Below are positions 14,081 to 25,630 of a DNA stretch of 64,000 nucleotides, piece after piece; position 1 is the stretch's first letter, and every line of letters starts with the position of its first letter. The position numbers and the translations under genes were made by a program. This stretch comes from Lichenostomus cassidix (taxonomy: Eukaryota; Chordata; Aves; Passeriformes; Meliphagidae): contig CM039182.1 of assembly GCA_008360975.2 (NCBI GenBank), positions 46,822,491 through 46,886,490 of the forward strand, given 5' to 3'. The notes under the pieces are model-generated. The model made no database searches. It saw nothing but the letters and a program-made list of their open reading frames with translations, and had not been told where the DNA came from.

Positions 14081-15602
14081 AGCTTTCAGAGTGTATGCAC
14101 CATGCAAATGCCAACCTATCTGGGTTTAAAAACAATCAAAAGCTACAAAAAAATAAAGGAAGATAATTAGTTTTAGCTCTGATTCAATGCACAGCAGCAA
14201 GCCCCCTGTATATCAGAACGAGGCAGGAGGAATGATGCAGAGGCAGGGAAGAACAGCCTTGGAGAACAAAACAAAAAAAGGGAAAAATAAAGAGAAGAGG
14301 AAACTTCTTAAGCTATTATTGCCTCTGCAGTCTTCTTATCTGGAACTGAGTACAAGAAATAATTGAATTACAGTGCAATAATTACTGGCCTAATGAGGGC
14401 AGACAGGCAATTGCAATATTCGCAGAGTTTTCTTCCTTCCCTTTCCTGAAAATACTTAAAATAATTGGTAAACAAAGTGGGTTATTTATAAATACAGACA
14501 GAGTATACATCCCAAGCCAGTACAGCTAAGCAGGGAGAATGTAAAAATTTATTTGCCTGGGATTGAGAGACATTTAAAGGAAGAGCTTTCCTTGAGGAAA
14601 CAGCGCTGTATACTATCACAGATAACTTCACAGCTCGCTGTTAAGCAACCAAGCTGCTTTAAAATTTGACTTGGAGATGCTGAATATATAGTTTTAACTC
14701 CTAATGAGGTTTTAAGTGGCTCAGTAATTTATTTCCTTCCCAGGGGCTAATGATCATGTCAGAAGGGAAAGGGCAGCTATCAGCCTTGACATTTTGGTGA
14801 TCCCCATCAGGACTGGAAGAGTTATTATCACCTTGTTTTCCACAAGGCAGTGAGCTCTCCTGGTGGCAACAGCACAGTGGGCATTTTTCCCTTATTCATG
14901 GTATAGCAGCCTGTGTTACTCCTAGCCAGGGCTAAACACTGCAGGAAGGATGATAAAGAAGTAGCCTGTGCCTGGGGAAGCTTGTCAGGCAATCTCAGGA
15001 AGATGAGGATCTCCCACCGAAAGCCAAAGCTGTGCCAGCTCATTAGCGCGCTATGGGGAAAACATCTCCTAATGACATGGGATGCAGCTACTTGCTGCCT
15101 TTTTTAAGCCTCAGGTGTTCTAACTCAGCACAGGTCAGCTCTAATCAATGTGGGTTTTAAGCCTCAGCTGCCAGCTGCTTTTCAGCAGAGCCTCTCAGAG
15201 CAAAGCTGGGAATGGTTTGCAAAGGCTTCCATTTCTGCTTTTTCAGACCAGGCTGAAATCAGGAGGAAGTAAATATTTCATTTCATTTCAGTTACTTTAT
15301 GCCCATGTAGCTGGTGCTTTGCTGAGGCACAGTCTGTTGTGCCAAGCAGCAGAGTTTGTAGCCTTGTGTGGCTGCAGAGCTCTAGTTTAGTTTATCTGTT
15401 AGAATTGCTCATTGAGTGAGATGAGACTAAACCTTAACAATTTCCATGATGAAGCCAATACTAGAAGTCAGTCTGACTGCAAGTTGGGAAGCACTGTGGA
15501 AAAGTTACTATTTAAGCATACTTATGATGATGAAGTACAGACAAGTTCTTGCTCTTTTGGGGTATTTCTTGACTCAGTAAAGATGAGCTGTGTGGGCTAC
15601 CA

Positions 15603-15778
15603 CAGGATCATAGACTGGTTTGGGTTGGAAGGGACCTAAAAGCTCATGTAGTTCCACCCCCCTGTCGTGGGCAGGGACACCTTTCACTAGACCTGGCTAC
15701 TCAAAGCCCATCCAACCCAGCTTTGAACATTGCCAGGAATGGGGCATCCACAGCTTTTCTGGGCAACCTCACACATGT
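15603..15778 (-). mobile_element. CR1 LINE 3'-end fragment
   Basis: CR1 is the dominant non-LTR retrotransposon of birds, and most copies are 5'-truncated 3' tails like this one. The + strand gives the complement of the CR1 3' end: atcatagactggtttgggtt, then gaagggacc, ttccacccccctg, a gggcagggacac segment, a ctagacctggctactcaaag block, and ggaatggggcatccacagct near the inner end. The CR1 3' terminus is therefore at about 15603 and the element is on the minus strand. It is well preserved, which suggests a fairly young subfamily. It has no coding capacity. Confidence 0.9.
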
Positions 15779-17419
15779 GGTAAGGCAAAGGAAAGAACGA
15801 ATCCCATTGTGCTGACCTGTGATGACTGCGTGCTCCAAAGATGTGTGGCTGTGTATGGTCAGATCTGTGAGTGGACTTTGAAGGTGAATCTGGAAACAAA
15901 AGCCAGCTGCCTAGGGCAAGAGCTTGCAGAAAGGTGACTATTTAGATTTAAAATACACCATATTATCTTTATTTTCTTCTCCTCTTTCTTCTTCCCTATT
16001 ACTTATGTCTTCTGTTTATATCCATTTTTCAGGAAATGTCCAGTATGAAAAGTCACTACAGTTCCTGTCTTACAATAAGGCAGCCCTGGTGGGAACAGTG
16101 TTAGCTACAGGCAAAGAAAAATGTGGACCCCTGATTTCCATAGGTAAGGTAGGCTTTCTCTATGCTGAGTTGTTTGTCAGAGCCCTGTGTTTCAACCAAT
16201 CCTGAAAGAAAATCTCTGGCTCGGTGAAGATTAGATCACAGTAAAGGCTTGTCACACCTGTTGTCCAATTATATCAGTCTGTAAAAACAGCTCCAAATTA
16301 ATAAAAATAGCAGTGTTCTGTTGTGTGACTAATGTCAGTGCCTTGGTGTGATAACTTAGTTTTTGTAACAGTTAAGACTACAACACCTTGGTAACAGATA
16401 CGAAACTCAGAGTCAAGCCCACCATAACTCTTGTCTTAGTGAGTTTTTGAAATGGACTTTGCCAAATGTCTTTTTCACCCTGCAGTCAAAGCTAGGAGGA
16501 GGTATAACATTTTTCCTGCTCTATTATCACAGCCATTTAAAAGTTTTAATTTATTTCTTGCAATCTACCTGTCCCCCTGCTCCCACTGCCTTTTGTAGCT
16601 GCAGCATAGAGCACATTTTCCAGAGGACAGGGCCAACTGCATTGCTTGGCTTAAAGGACACTGCTGACAATCCCAGCTCCTGTAACTCTGTAGGTCATGT
16701 TGCTGAGGTCAAGCAGCCTTCTAAGAGGTCTTAGAAACCAGGCAAATGGGACATCTGAAGGGGCCCTCTTCCAGCCAAAGACACACAAGCATGCATGCAG
16801 GACCATCAGGCCAGTAAAGCCAATGGGGCTAAGCACACCCTGCAAGATAAAAAGCTGCTTGGAAGCTTTAATGGATGGAGAGGGAGGTCTCAACACAGGC
16901 AAGGTCTTCCAGCTTATTCAGCTGCACTGCATGGTTTTGAATGGCTTCATGAAGAATGGCACAGGAAGGGAAGGGTGGTGCATAGGGTGACCTTTTGTGT
17001 TGTACAGAAAATTAACCACTGCCACAGAACCAGACCAAAGTCCTCCTTGTTTGGATTTCTTCCCCTCACACTCTGCACTATGGTTTGATGTGAGCAGAAT
17101 CCTGCACAAACATAGCTGAAGGCTCAACTTGGCTACTTAGGCATGGGGTTGTAGCACACCAACTTCCAGGTGTATATTCCATTTTTAATTGCCTCTGCAT
17201 TCCTCCTTTGTACTCTGGAGTTTGTCATGCTGCAGGAGACTGTCTTGCAGTGTCTGTGCTCCATTCTGTTGCATGTCACCTCATCTAAAGTTAAACCCCA
17301 AAATAAAATATGTGTTACCCTATCTGGTGAGCACTAAGTATTGAATAGGGTGTTTAGCTGAAGTTAGATGCCACAATTCATTCTGACATAGCAAAGGACA
17401 AAAGGGATAATAGGATAAG

Positions 17420-17439
17420 AAGCCCTTAGCTAAGGGCTT
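17420..17439. repeat. 20-bp perfect palindrome
   Basis: The half-site aagcccttag is followed directly by its exact reverse complement, with no spacer, and then a short T run. It looks like a bacterial-style hairpin terminator but lies in vertebrate intergenic DNA, so that reading does not apply. The function is unknown. Confidence 0.85.
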
Positions 17440-17829
17440 TTTACCTAAGAAACCTTATGGCACATAATTTTATCGTGTTAATATATAATCTAAGAGTCAG
17501 GTGGCCAAGATTTCACAGTCCAGAAATACAACCATCATGAGAAAGCATTCAAATGCAATATATGTCCATGCCAAAAGCCATTACAGTACAGTGACGTTTA
17601 ATTTTCACATGCATACAGAAATTCCTTTCTATGGATAGTCTTGAAAAACTGGTGAGCTGGCAGAAGAGCGTACTGAATGAAGAAAATATTTGCTTTGACT
17701 CATGCAGGATAAATGCAGTGTCTGAATGGTGCTTCTCAAAACAAATTGCTCTCCCAATTTTCTATTCTGCCCAGCTTGACTTTACGGGATTGTCTGTATG
17801 TTGTATATGTTCTAGGGGCAAGGGGATAG

Positions 17830-17950
17830 CCTGGGACAGATCAGGCAAGTCACAGCTCTGTGACTTCAGGCATTTTATTTTATTCCCTAGTTTTTCAGTT
17901 GTAAAAAAAGCTTAATGGCACTTCCATTGTAACAAAGGTGCTATGAGGAA
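17830..17950 (+). repeat. Tentative MIR-like SINE fragment
   Basis: A caggcaagtcac block is followed by a cctagtttttcagttgtaaa block and then an ATG-AGGA-like end. The order resembles the + orientation of MIR (gggcaagtcacttaacct, then cctcagtttcctcatctgta, then gtgaggatta). Identity is poor and I hold this lightly. Confidence 0.25.
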
Positions 17951-20593
17951 AGATTTCTGTGATGTTCCTGAAGCATTTAGATTAGAAGGACTGGGGAAAT
18001 GACCTCAGCAAATGACTTGCAATTCTACATGGTTAGTTTTCATTTTTCAGACCTGCTCCTTTTGGATCATGCAGAGCAAGTGCCTCTGAGCTTTTGTTTA
18101 TGTGACTTGGGATCATGAGAAGTCTCCAGGAAAATATCTTCACTGGTATTTTCCCAAAGTGTCCTATCCTGGAAATACAGGAGATGCATGTAATATGTCT
18201 AAATCTTGCTGTTAGAAGAGAGAAGAGATGAAATGCTCTGTGTGATGCTCTACCCCTCTGGGTATATTCAGAGATTCATCATCCCTTGCTTCATTTGCCT
18301 CAGCCTTCATTTGCCCTGCTTGCCACAGCCTGAGAGAGAACCTTCTTAAGGTTTTATGTATGGTGGGAAGACTCATGAGCCATACAGTCCTTGGCCCCAC
18401 TCAAAAGCACTTATGCTCAAATCTTTCAGGAAGTTTACTTTCATTATTATCCATTACTGTAAAATTATTTATTAAATGAAGAGATCAAAACCCTGATATC
18501 TTGCTAACAGAGAGACACTGAGGCATCTCTCTTCTCCAGTGTTCCCAGCCTTGGAATCATTAGGCAGTAGGCTGGGCACAGAAGTGAAGAGACAAAGCTC
18601 CAAGTGGTTTTTTAATGTCTTCATTAAAAATGAATGTATTTTATGAGCATTCTCTTCTAATGTGTAATTGCACTTTGCTATGAAATCCCAAGTTCTTGGC
18701 AATGTGATCCCGCTGGAGTATCATTCAGCAAATAACACAAAAGCACAGGCTTTGACTGGACTTTCTAGGACTGTACAACTTATACTTTGTAGGAATCCTC
18801 ACTAATATTTTAGGGAATAATAATTAAAAAACTCCAAAACAACAACAACAAACAAAAAAATCCCAAGCTATTCCTCAAGAAGAGCCTTCAAAAACATTTC
18901 ATCTGGCCTTTATGAAGTAGATAACCAGGATCAGTCTTCTGTATGGCTGCTGATAGGAGAAATCTCATGATTACAAGAATAGGACTTCTTCCATTAGCGG
19001 GGACTGTCCCTGTGTAGAGCTTCTGTATTCTCTCAGCTGGATGCACTGACTGTATGTTTAGTCTCCTCTCAGTCTGACAGGTCACCAGTCTCCCAAAGGC
19101 CAAGATTCTAAGCTACATGGCTCAAGAAACAAGGTGCTGAACAAAGAATAGCAGCTCTCTGGACTCACTCCTTGATTTGCAGGCACAGCATCATTTGCCA
19201 AGTCAGCTCTGAGTGCATCTACTCCCTGCAAAAATATTGAAGCTCCTGCTCAGACGACTGCTAAGATTAAATGGAGCGTGGCTGATAGCCCTGAGACCTC
19301 AGAAGAGCGTGATCTGTTTTATCCCCATCACAATTTTCATTATGAAACAACATTTCAGGGAGCAAAATTAATTTGAAGTGGTAGTTCAATTTGATTAGCT
19401 TCAACTAGCTTAGCAAGCTGGAGGTGGGGGTGTGTTAAAATGGAACACACAAAGTTTTTGTTTACAGTTTGGCATGAGGCAAAAATAATGGTAACAGTTC
19501 TTCATTGGGAATCCAAATCAGGCATTTAAACTTGTGTGCATCTCATTTGTCTCTGTTCTGAGTTCTGATTTATTTTCCCTTCCCCTAGTCCTTTCCTGAC
19601 ATTTTTAAGCATTAAATGTTAATGTAATTAAACACTAATGTGACTGCAGCCTCTAAGAAACACAGCACGCACTTTTGTCATACTCAAAAAGTCTCAGAGT
19701 AGTGTGGGAGTTTCTTCTTTTCCTTCAGTTTCTTCAAGTTTTGGAACCTCTGTTTCCAAAAGTGATGCCAGGAACCAGTACATGTGGCCCCAGCACATGA
19801 TGGGAGTGTGGCTGTGGAATAAACTGAGGACATTTTAAACTTGAACACCTGACCAGAGTGTTATGTCATATCATGTGCACTGAGCGCTCGGCTCTCTTAT
19901 TAATGCAACTAGTCATAATAAATACAATAAAAAAATTAAAACTATTTATTTTAGATGCTAACAAATACAATGACCCCAAGTCAGCAAGGACTATTTCATC
20001 CAGTACCGGGCAGAACTATAATGTGACTTTAGTGTTTGATACCTTTCTTCTGAGGGATGGCAGATCCCACTTACTGTGGCAGATGGAGATCCTTTTGCTT
20101 CTCTTCTGGGCCATGCTCTCTGATAAAGAAAGGGTTTCTTTCCTGATGCACAAGTGCATCACACATCATGGTATTTTTGTTTGGTCCTTAACAGAAGTAA
20201 GTTACGGGAAAACATTCCTGTTGTCAATTATGGTAACTTCTACAAAGAAGTTGGCTGAAGTTAAACCTTCCTATAATTGCTAGAACTTCTAAGCACACAT
20301 CCTCTTCACATAGTAATCATAGCAACAAAAAGCCCTCCAACTTTTTAGTAAGGAAATGTTCTATTGTTTCAATTTGCTGTAATTAAAGCCTGCTCTTTGC
20401 ATTAGAAAATCAAATTCCATTTTCAAGATGAATAATTCCCTTGAGTTCTCTTTGCTTCCATTGTTCTGAAGCAATCGAACTTCTGCCTATTTGGCTGAGG
20501 AAGCCCTGCAGTTTTTTTCTCCCTTAAAATTAACCCCATATAACATGCAGAGTGACAGCAGAATAAAAGCTCTGTGATGTTGCTGGCTGAAAG

Positions 20594-20660
20594 GTGCCTT
20601 GTTTCTCCTTTCCCAGAGAAGGTGCCTCTCTTCCCAGAGAAAGTGACTCCCTTGGCTAGA
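20594..20660. repeat. Short imperfect tandem repeat (about 22-bp unit)
   Basis: Two copies of a cccagagaa(g/a)gtg unit lie side by side, with a weaker third at the start. This is a minor local duplication in an otherwise unremarkable stretch. Confidence 0.4.
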
Positions 20661-21086
20661 GAGTCTCTCTGCTGGACCATTTCAACTTAGTTTTGGTTCA
20701 GGACCTGTGGATTTTACTCTTACAGTATTAACAAACCACTATATCCATTCATGCAGAATCAGAAACAATTTTAATTACTTGAGAGCAGATGGTTGAGGAT
20801 TTTTTGCTTCTTTTTTCTTTTTTTCATCCAGCTGAGATCCCATATATTCTTTTACTATAAAAAAAACCCCAAACTGTACAGCTGTAAGCCACTTTATAGT
20901 TTAAAATGGGATGGCTATCCCCACAGATCTGCAAAGAATGGATATGAAACTACCAATGCCATACAACACCTCCTCTATTCCCTTCCTCTCTCTGTCACAG
21001 CTGTGCTCTCTGCAGCTTACCAAATCCTCCCCCAGCTCCTATTTACCAGAGCAACAAGTCCAAGACCACCATTTTCTACAAAGCTG

Positions 21087-21210
21087 CAGCATAATTTAGG
21101 TTGAAAGGGAGATCATCTAGTCTGACCTCCTCATCAAAGTTACTTGGGACCACATATAGCTGTGCTTCAAATACCTCCAAGGATGGTGATTCCTCAGCTT
21201 CTCTAGACCC
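21087..21210 (-). mobile_element. CR1 LINE 3'-region fragment, degenerate
   Basis: The + strand carries ggttgaaagggagatcatct, agtctgacctcct, and then an aaatacctccaaggatggtg block leading to a ctcagcttctct segment. These are the complement of the CR1 3' region in the correct order. The terminal microsatellite is not clear and the copy has several mismatches, so it is older than the copy at 15.6 kb. It is non-coding. Confidence 0.75.
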
Positions 21211-22386
21211 CTACCCTTGGGCTGCACCACTGTCATGGGGATACTTGCAGGGCAAAGATCACTCAAAATTTTCTGCTGAAATTAAATACATTTCAAGAGT
21301 TTAATGTTATTAAAATTAGTTTTATTACTCTTAATAGCCAGGCCATGTTTAAGAGTAATGGATTTTCTCCTCTTGTATCCAGGCATAAGGGACTCTCCTC
21401 CATCTCAGCAATCTGAGCACTGGATTTGAATCTTAACACAGCTTTAATGCTTTCAAGGCACAGGCAAGAGTCTCTTGTTTGTCATGGTGAGCAAAAACCC
21501 TACAGCAGTGAGCTGGCAGAGCCTTATGAGCAGAGCTGTGAAGAGGAGATAAAAGTGTGATCATGCTGGGGTGCCCAGAGAAACCCTTGTGCTATCCCAT
21601 GCTTCCTGACCCAGCTCAGGCTTTGCTGCTTCTCCTCTGTCACTGCTAGCTCCAGGTAATTATCAGCTCTAAAGATCAGGGGTGGATGCCAAGAAAAAGG
21701 TGTGTTGGTGGCAAAGAAGGTGGGAAGCAAAGAAAATGGTTTCTCCTGGATAATTTGCTCCTCAATATTAAATGGGCTTGACTGATAAGTCTCTTGTGGT
21801 GACATCATATGAGTCAAGGAGCTGTAAAATGAAGTCACAGGTAACTTGGAAGATAGTATGGAGAATGTCAGATATCTTATCTGTGAGCAGCCCCTCTGCT
21901 TTGTCCAGAGATTAAAATATGTGAGCATTAAATATCTGACCCTGCAAAGTCACAAAATATAATGAGTGAAGCCCCTTACAGCTGGTTCCTTTAACCATGT
22001 AAATCAGTCAAATATTAAAGGTTTTTCAACCCTTTTAATAGGAAAAAAATTCCTGCAGTTTGGGGTTTGTTTTTGTTTGTTTTTAACAATGAGCTTAGAA
22101 CAATTGTTTGATATCACAAATGACCAAAACTTTTAGCAAGAGCGACTACGCTAATCAAGGAATTTTTGTTCGGATATTCTGATTTTCTAAGTTTTTTAAA
22201 GTTCAATTTAACACTTAAAATCAAGATTATAGCTGACTTTTTATTGCTAATTCCAGCTCTGGAATTTGAAACTACTTGATGCAACCTTTTTAAACATTTT
22301 GATTTAAAAATATGGCTTAGAGGAATCACTGTGAAATTCCTGAATCATGTGAAAGAGACCTGTCTTGGCCTTTTTATACCCAGATG
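21211..22386. other. Intergenic DNA, no gene recognised
   Basis: This is non-repetitive, AT-leaning sequence with only shadow ORFs, including a 134-codon minus frame at 21524-21928 that has no recognisable domain. I see nothing else in it. Confidence 0.5.
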
Positions 22387-22574
22387 CTGGTTTTTTTTGT
22401 TGTCTGAATGGGTGGGTTGTTTTTGGTTTTGGAGTGGGGTTTTTTTGTTTCTTTTTGTTTGGTTTTTTGGGTTTTGGTGGGGGTTTCTTGGTTTGTTTGT
22501 TTGTGGGGTTTGTTTGTGGGGTTTTTTTTGGTTTTTTTTTTGGTTGTGGGTTTTTTTGGTTGTGTTTTTTCCCC
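22387..22574. repeat. G/T-only low-complexity tract, about 185 bp
   Basis: For about 185 bases the + strand is nearly all T and G, with only a handful of A or C. It contains many G2-G5 runs separated by T runs. The asymmetry explains the apparent ORFs: Phe/Trp/Gly-rich in + frames and Lys/Pro/Thr-rich on the minus strand. These are composition artefacts. The G runs could allow quadruplex or other non-B structure on the + strand. Confidence 0.85.
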
Positions 22575-25470
22575 ATTTGGTTTATACAAAGTCCAATTCT
22601 TGTCCTGCCTTTTTGTTTTCATGCACCACGCCTGGCCTGATCTCCTGGGAATCTCTAACCCTTCCTGAAATCCAAGGGGAAGAATGTCCCTGCTGCTGCT
22701 GAGGGACTTGCAAACACTACAGAGAATGTGTCTCTGGTGTCTACTTTGGCTTATGATCCTGCAGTGAGCTGGTGGAATGTTTTTGCTGGGCAGTGCCCCC
22801 AACATTGTCCCTGCCACAGCCTCCACCCAGCAAACCCAAATGAAATTCAGAGTTTAACGAAGGACAAAACACAGTGCCTTCCTGATGAGAAGGATTTCTT
22901 CTCTAACAGTGTTTCTTTCATGACTTATTCTTGTGATACAGAGTTATCATTGTGCCTTAAACAATGACCATCTTAAATCCAAAGGGAATCTGCAAGTTTG
23001 TGTTGCCTTATCTGAAAGTATTGAGAACAAGAGAATACAGACAGAGCAAAACTGCTTCCCCATTTCTTTTCAATCTATCGCAAAGGTGGTGAGAACCCTC
23101 GAGTGTTTTTCTTGGGAAGAAACAGCTCTTTCAGAACCAGATGGTGTCAAGATTGATTGATGTGAATGCAATTTAGTGTCCTTGCCAACTGCTGGCGTGC
23201 ATGGCTGCCTGTCTCAAGCAGCCCCTGTGAAGGCCACGTGCTGATACCCTCTGCCACAGTGAGCAATCCTCCACTCCCCAGCCAGGCATAATCACACTGG
23301 AGAGGGTTGGATTCAATGAGGGCAGTGCAGAAGGCAGATCCTCATGCACAGCATGCAAATGCCAGGCTCAGATCCAAAGACCTCACAGAGCTGGGCCAGC
23401 AGCCATTAGAAACCTGCAAACCCTGACTGGTATGATAGATAATTACTGTATTGAAGTTTTCTAAAATAAATGGAGACCACTCTTGGTTCTCGTTTAACCT
23501 GCCTTTCTAAAACCCTACTGTCCTGTGCTGGTAGGAGTAACAATGTCAAGCAGTGAAATGCAATGTAAAAAGCTGCAGGGGAAAAAAATAAATAGTAGGA
23601 GTGATGCCTTGTTTTGGTGAAACTCATCTCCCTATCCCTGTGCAGCATGGAGGTGACAGTGCACATAACAACTACTTGCTTAGTTTGGGTAGGTCATACC
23701 TGGCAAATCTAATGGTCTGAGAGGTGAGTTGTATGTGGGCAGCTTTGTGACTTTGCTAAGGCATGCTGGATGTCAGGCAGACCAAGGGAATTTGCATAGG
23801 TACCTAACACTGAAGCCCAAGGCACCAGCCCACAGAACATCACCATCACCATGCAGTCAGCCCTACACTAAGTGTGGAGTGAGTTCTCATCCAGTTTGGG
23901 ATGGCAGTATGGTACATAAACTGAAGGAGCAGTAGTTGTCTTCCCAAAGGTGTTTGATTACCACAGTTTGCAGGTGTGCATGCATGAGAAACCATCAGTC
24001 AGCATCAGGCACTTTTGGGATGAGCCTTAGTCAGCTTGAGTCATTCATCCAACCATTTTCCTGAGTCTGACCCCACTGAGTATCCTGTCTTCCTTCTGTC
24101 CTGTCTTAGGAGTCATGCTGCTGGGTGACCAGCATTCCCTGATGTCACTTGGTAGGTATCAGGATAGGGATGCCCAGCACCTCACGGTGTCAGGTGAAAA
24201 GTACATCCCCTGAGTCATGGGAGGAGCACCCTAAGTCCCAAAACTGCAACTGCATAGGTTAAAGAAGACATGCTCCATGACCAACATAGGGAGAATGTGG
24301 CTATGTGGCTTGTTTACTGGCTGGCAAGAATGTGCGTGTGTGTGACATGGCTACACATGGTGTGAAATCAGAATTAATCAGCTGCATGCTTCGGGACACT
24401 TGGGAGAAGGATTAAAACCTGATTTCAGGATACATAGTGAGATTACTTTTGAAGCAGGAGGTGCTGGAGACACTCCTGAACCACAGCAAAGTCAGAGAAT
24501 CCATCACAGGAAAAACAGACATCCCACAGTACTCAGAACATTGTTTGCATAGAAATTACAGCCAACCAATATGTGCTGTGTTGTTTTTGTGGTGAGTCAT
24601 GGTGGTGAGAACACACCAGGTGAGCAGGAATGAGCAGCCTGCAGAGTGTGGGGAACTCGTGCTCTGACGTAATGCAAAAGCTTGCGTAACACAGAGACAG
24701 CGTTTTTTCCTCATGTCTCTTCAAACTTTGGAAAAGTCTCTCCAAAGCACATGTTATTTGGCTAGAACAAGGTTTGGAGCTGTGGGTGTGAGCTCAGCCA
24801 AAGCTTCACACACAGCAAAAAGAGCACTCCAACATCTTATGTACTTTAAGCCCTTATTTAGGCAGCAAACTCCTCATCCCAGGCAATGCAAGCTTTATTC
24901 CTGTCCCACAGTACTTCATAGTTCCTGTGTTTCCAATTATTAGAGTACATATTACTTGGCATAAGCAAGGACTAGGATCTAGCTCTAAAACAGTAAGCAC
25001 TTCAGGGCTGTGGGGTTTGTTTTGGGAGAACCATTTGGTTTTTGCAACTTGTACAACATCTGGCTGCAATTCACCAATACTTTTGGCATGGTGGCTCTAA
25101 GCATCGTGTTCGTGGCTGCAGCTGGGTCAATGCATAGTTATCTTCCTAATTATGGTGCTGGGATTCATGAGATAAGCTAGAAACAGACTGTGATCTCTAC
25201 TTTATGGGCCACTCTGCTGACTCCTATTTACGTTTTTGAGCCATTTCTGCCCCATCTGTGGCTCAGGTATTCTCAGTTTGAATGGGTGACGTTGATTTCT
25301 CCTCCCTAAGTCTCTACCAAAACTCATCTTGTCACTTTTGGAATGTCCCTCTGACCTGTGGAGACTGTTTTGAATTTTGATCCTAACCACCCAAGTCCTT
25401 ACAGGCTTTCTGACTCCACCCACAAGCTTTGTAAGCATATGCTCTTCCACACCCCTTGTCATTAATCAGC
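22575..25470. other. Intergenic DNA, no gene recognised
   Basis: Short ORFs only, with no domain and no clear repeat. I could not extend the CR1 remnant at 25.5 kb leftwards with confidence. Confidence 0.5.
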
Positions 25471-25630
25471 TGTTTATGTCTTATCCTTCAAGTCAGTCAT
25501 CCCATCAAAGAAAAAAGTGAATTTGGTAAAGCCGTGCTGGTGGGGTTTTTGAACACGTAATTGTCTTCCAAGAACTTAAAATACTTATTTGTGCCAGGGG
25601 CTTTCCAGGGATCAAGGCTAGGTTTAATGG
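25471..25630 (-). mobile_element. Degenerate CR1 reverse-transcriptase remnant
   Basis: Read on the minus strand, this gives a leucine-rich segment ending in IPGK (about 25600-25620). About 30 codons later comes QHGFT (about 25525-25540), then a short F-F-D-G-M-T-D stretch and a stop. In CR1 ORF2 the reverse transcriptase has the same order: a SLTS.PGK.ME block, a spacer, SQHGFTKGKSC, then F.D..T. The copy has lost residues after QHGFT and crosses frames, so it is a dead fragment of the internal coding region rather than a 3' tail. The flanks may hold more of the element than I can align by eye. Confidence 0.65.

Larger units (their letters stand above)
8263..15602. other. Intergenic DNA, no gene recognised
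   Basis: Only short shadow ORFs occur here. Visible structure is limited to a 13-base T run at 10976-10988, an inverted repeat at 11759-11780, a pyrimidine-rich patch near 12590, a second inverted repeat at 14061-14080, and an AT-rich, ATTA-rich block at about 14300-14760 that could be conserved non-coding DNA. No exon of a known neighbour was recognised. Confidence 0.55.
15779..21086. other. Intergenic DNA, no gene recognised
   Basis: I find no supported gene. The stretch holds a 20-bp perfect palindrome at 17420-17439, a possible MIR-like patch at about 17830-17950, and AT-rich non-repetitive DNA at 19300-19650 that might be a conserved element. The 141-codon + frame at 19858-20283 shows no recognisable domain and I treat it as chance. 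Confidence 0.55.

Noticed and set aside
17420..17445. Hairpin plus T run resembling a rho-independent terminator
   Set aside because: The window is vertebrate nuclear DNA with no bacterial genes nearby. It is kept only as a palindrome.
22374..22826. 150-codon Lys/Pro/Thr-rich minus ORF
   Set aside because: Produced by the G/T-only tract on the opposite strand, so a composition artefact.
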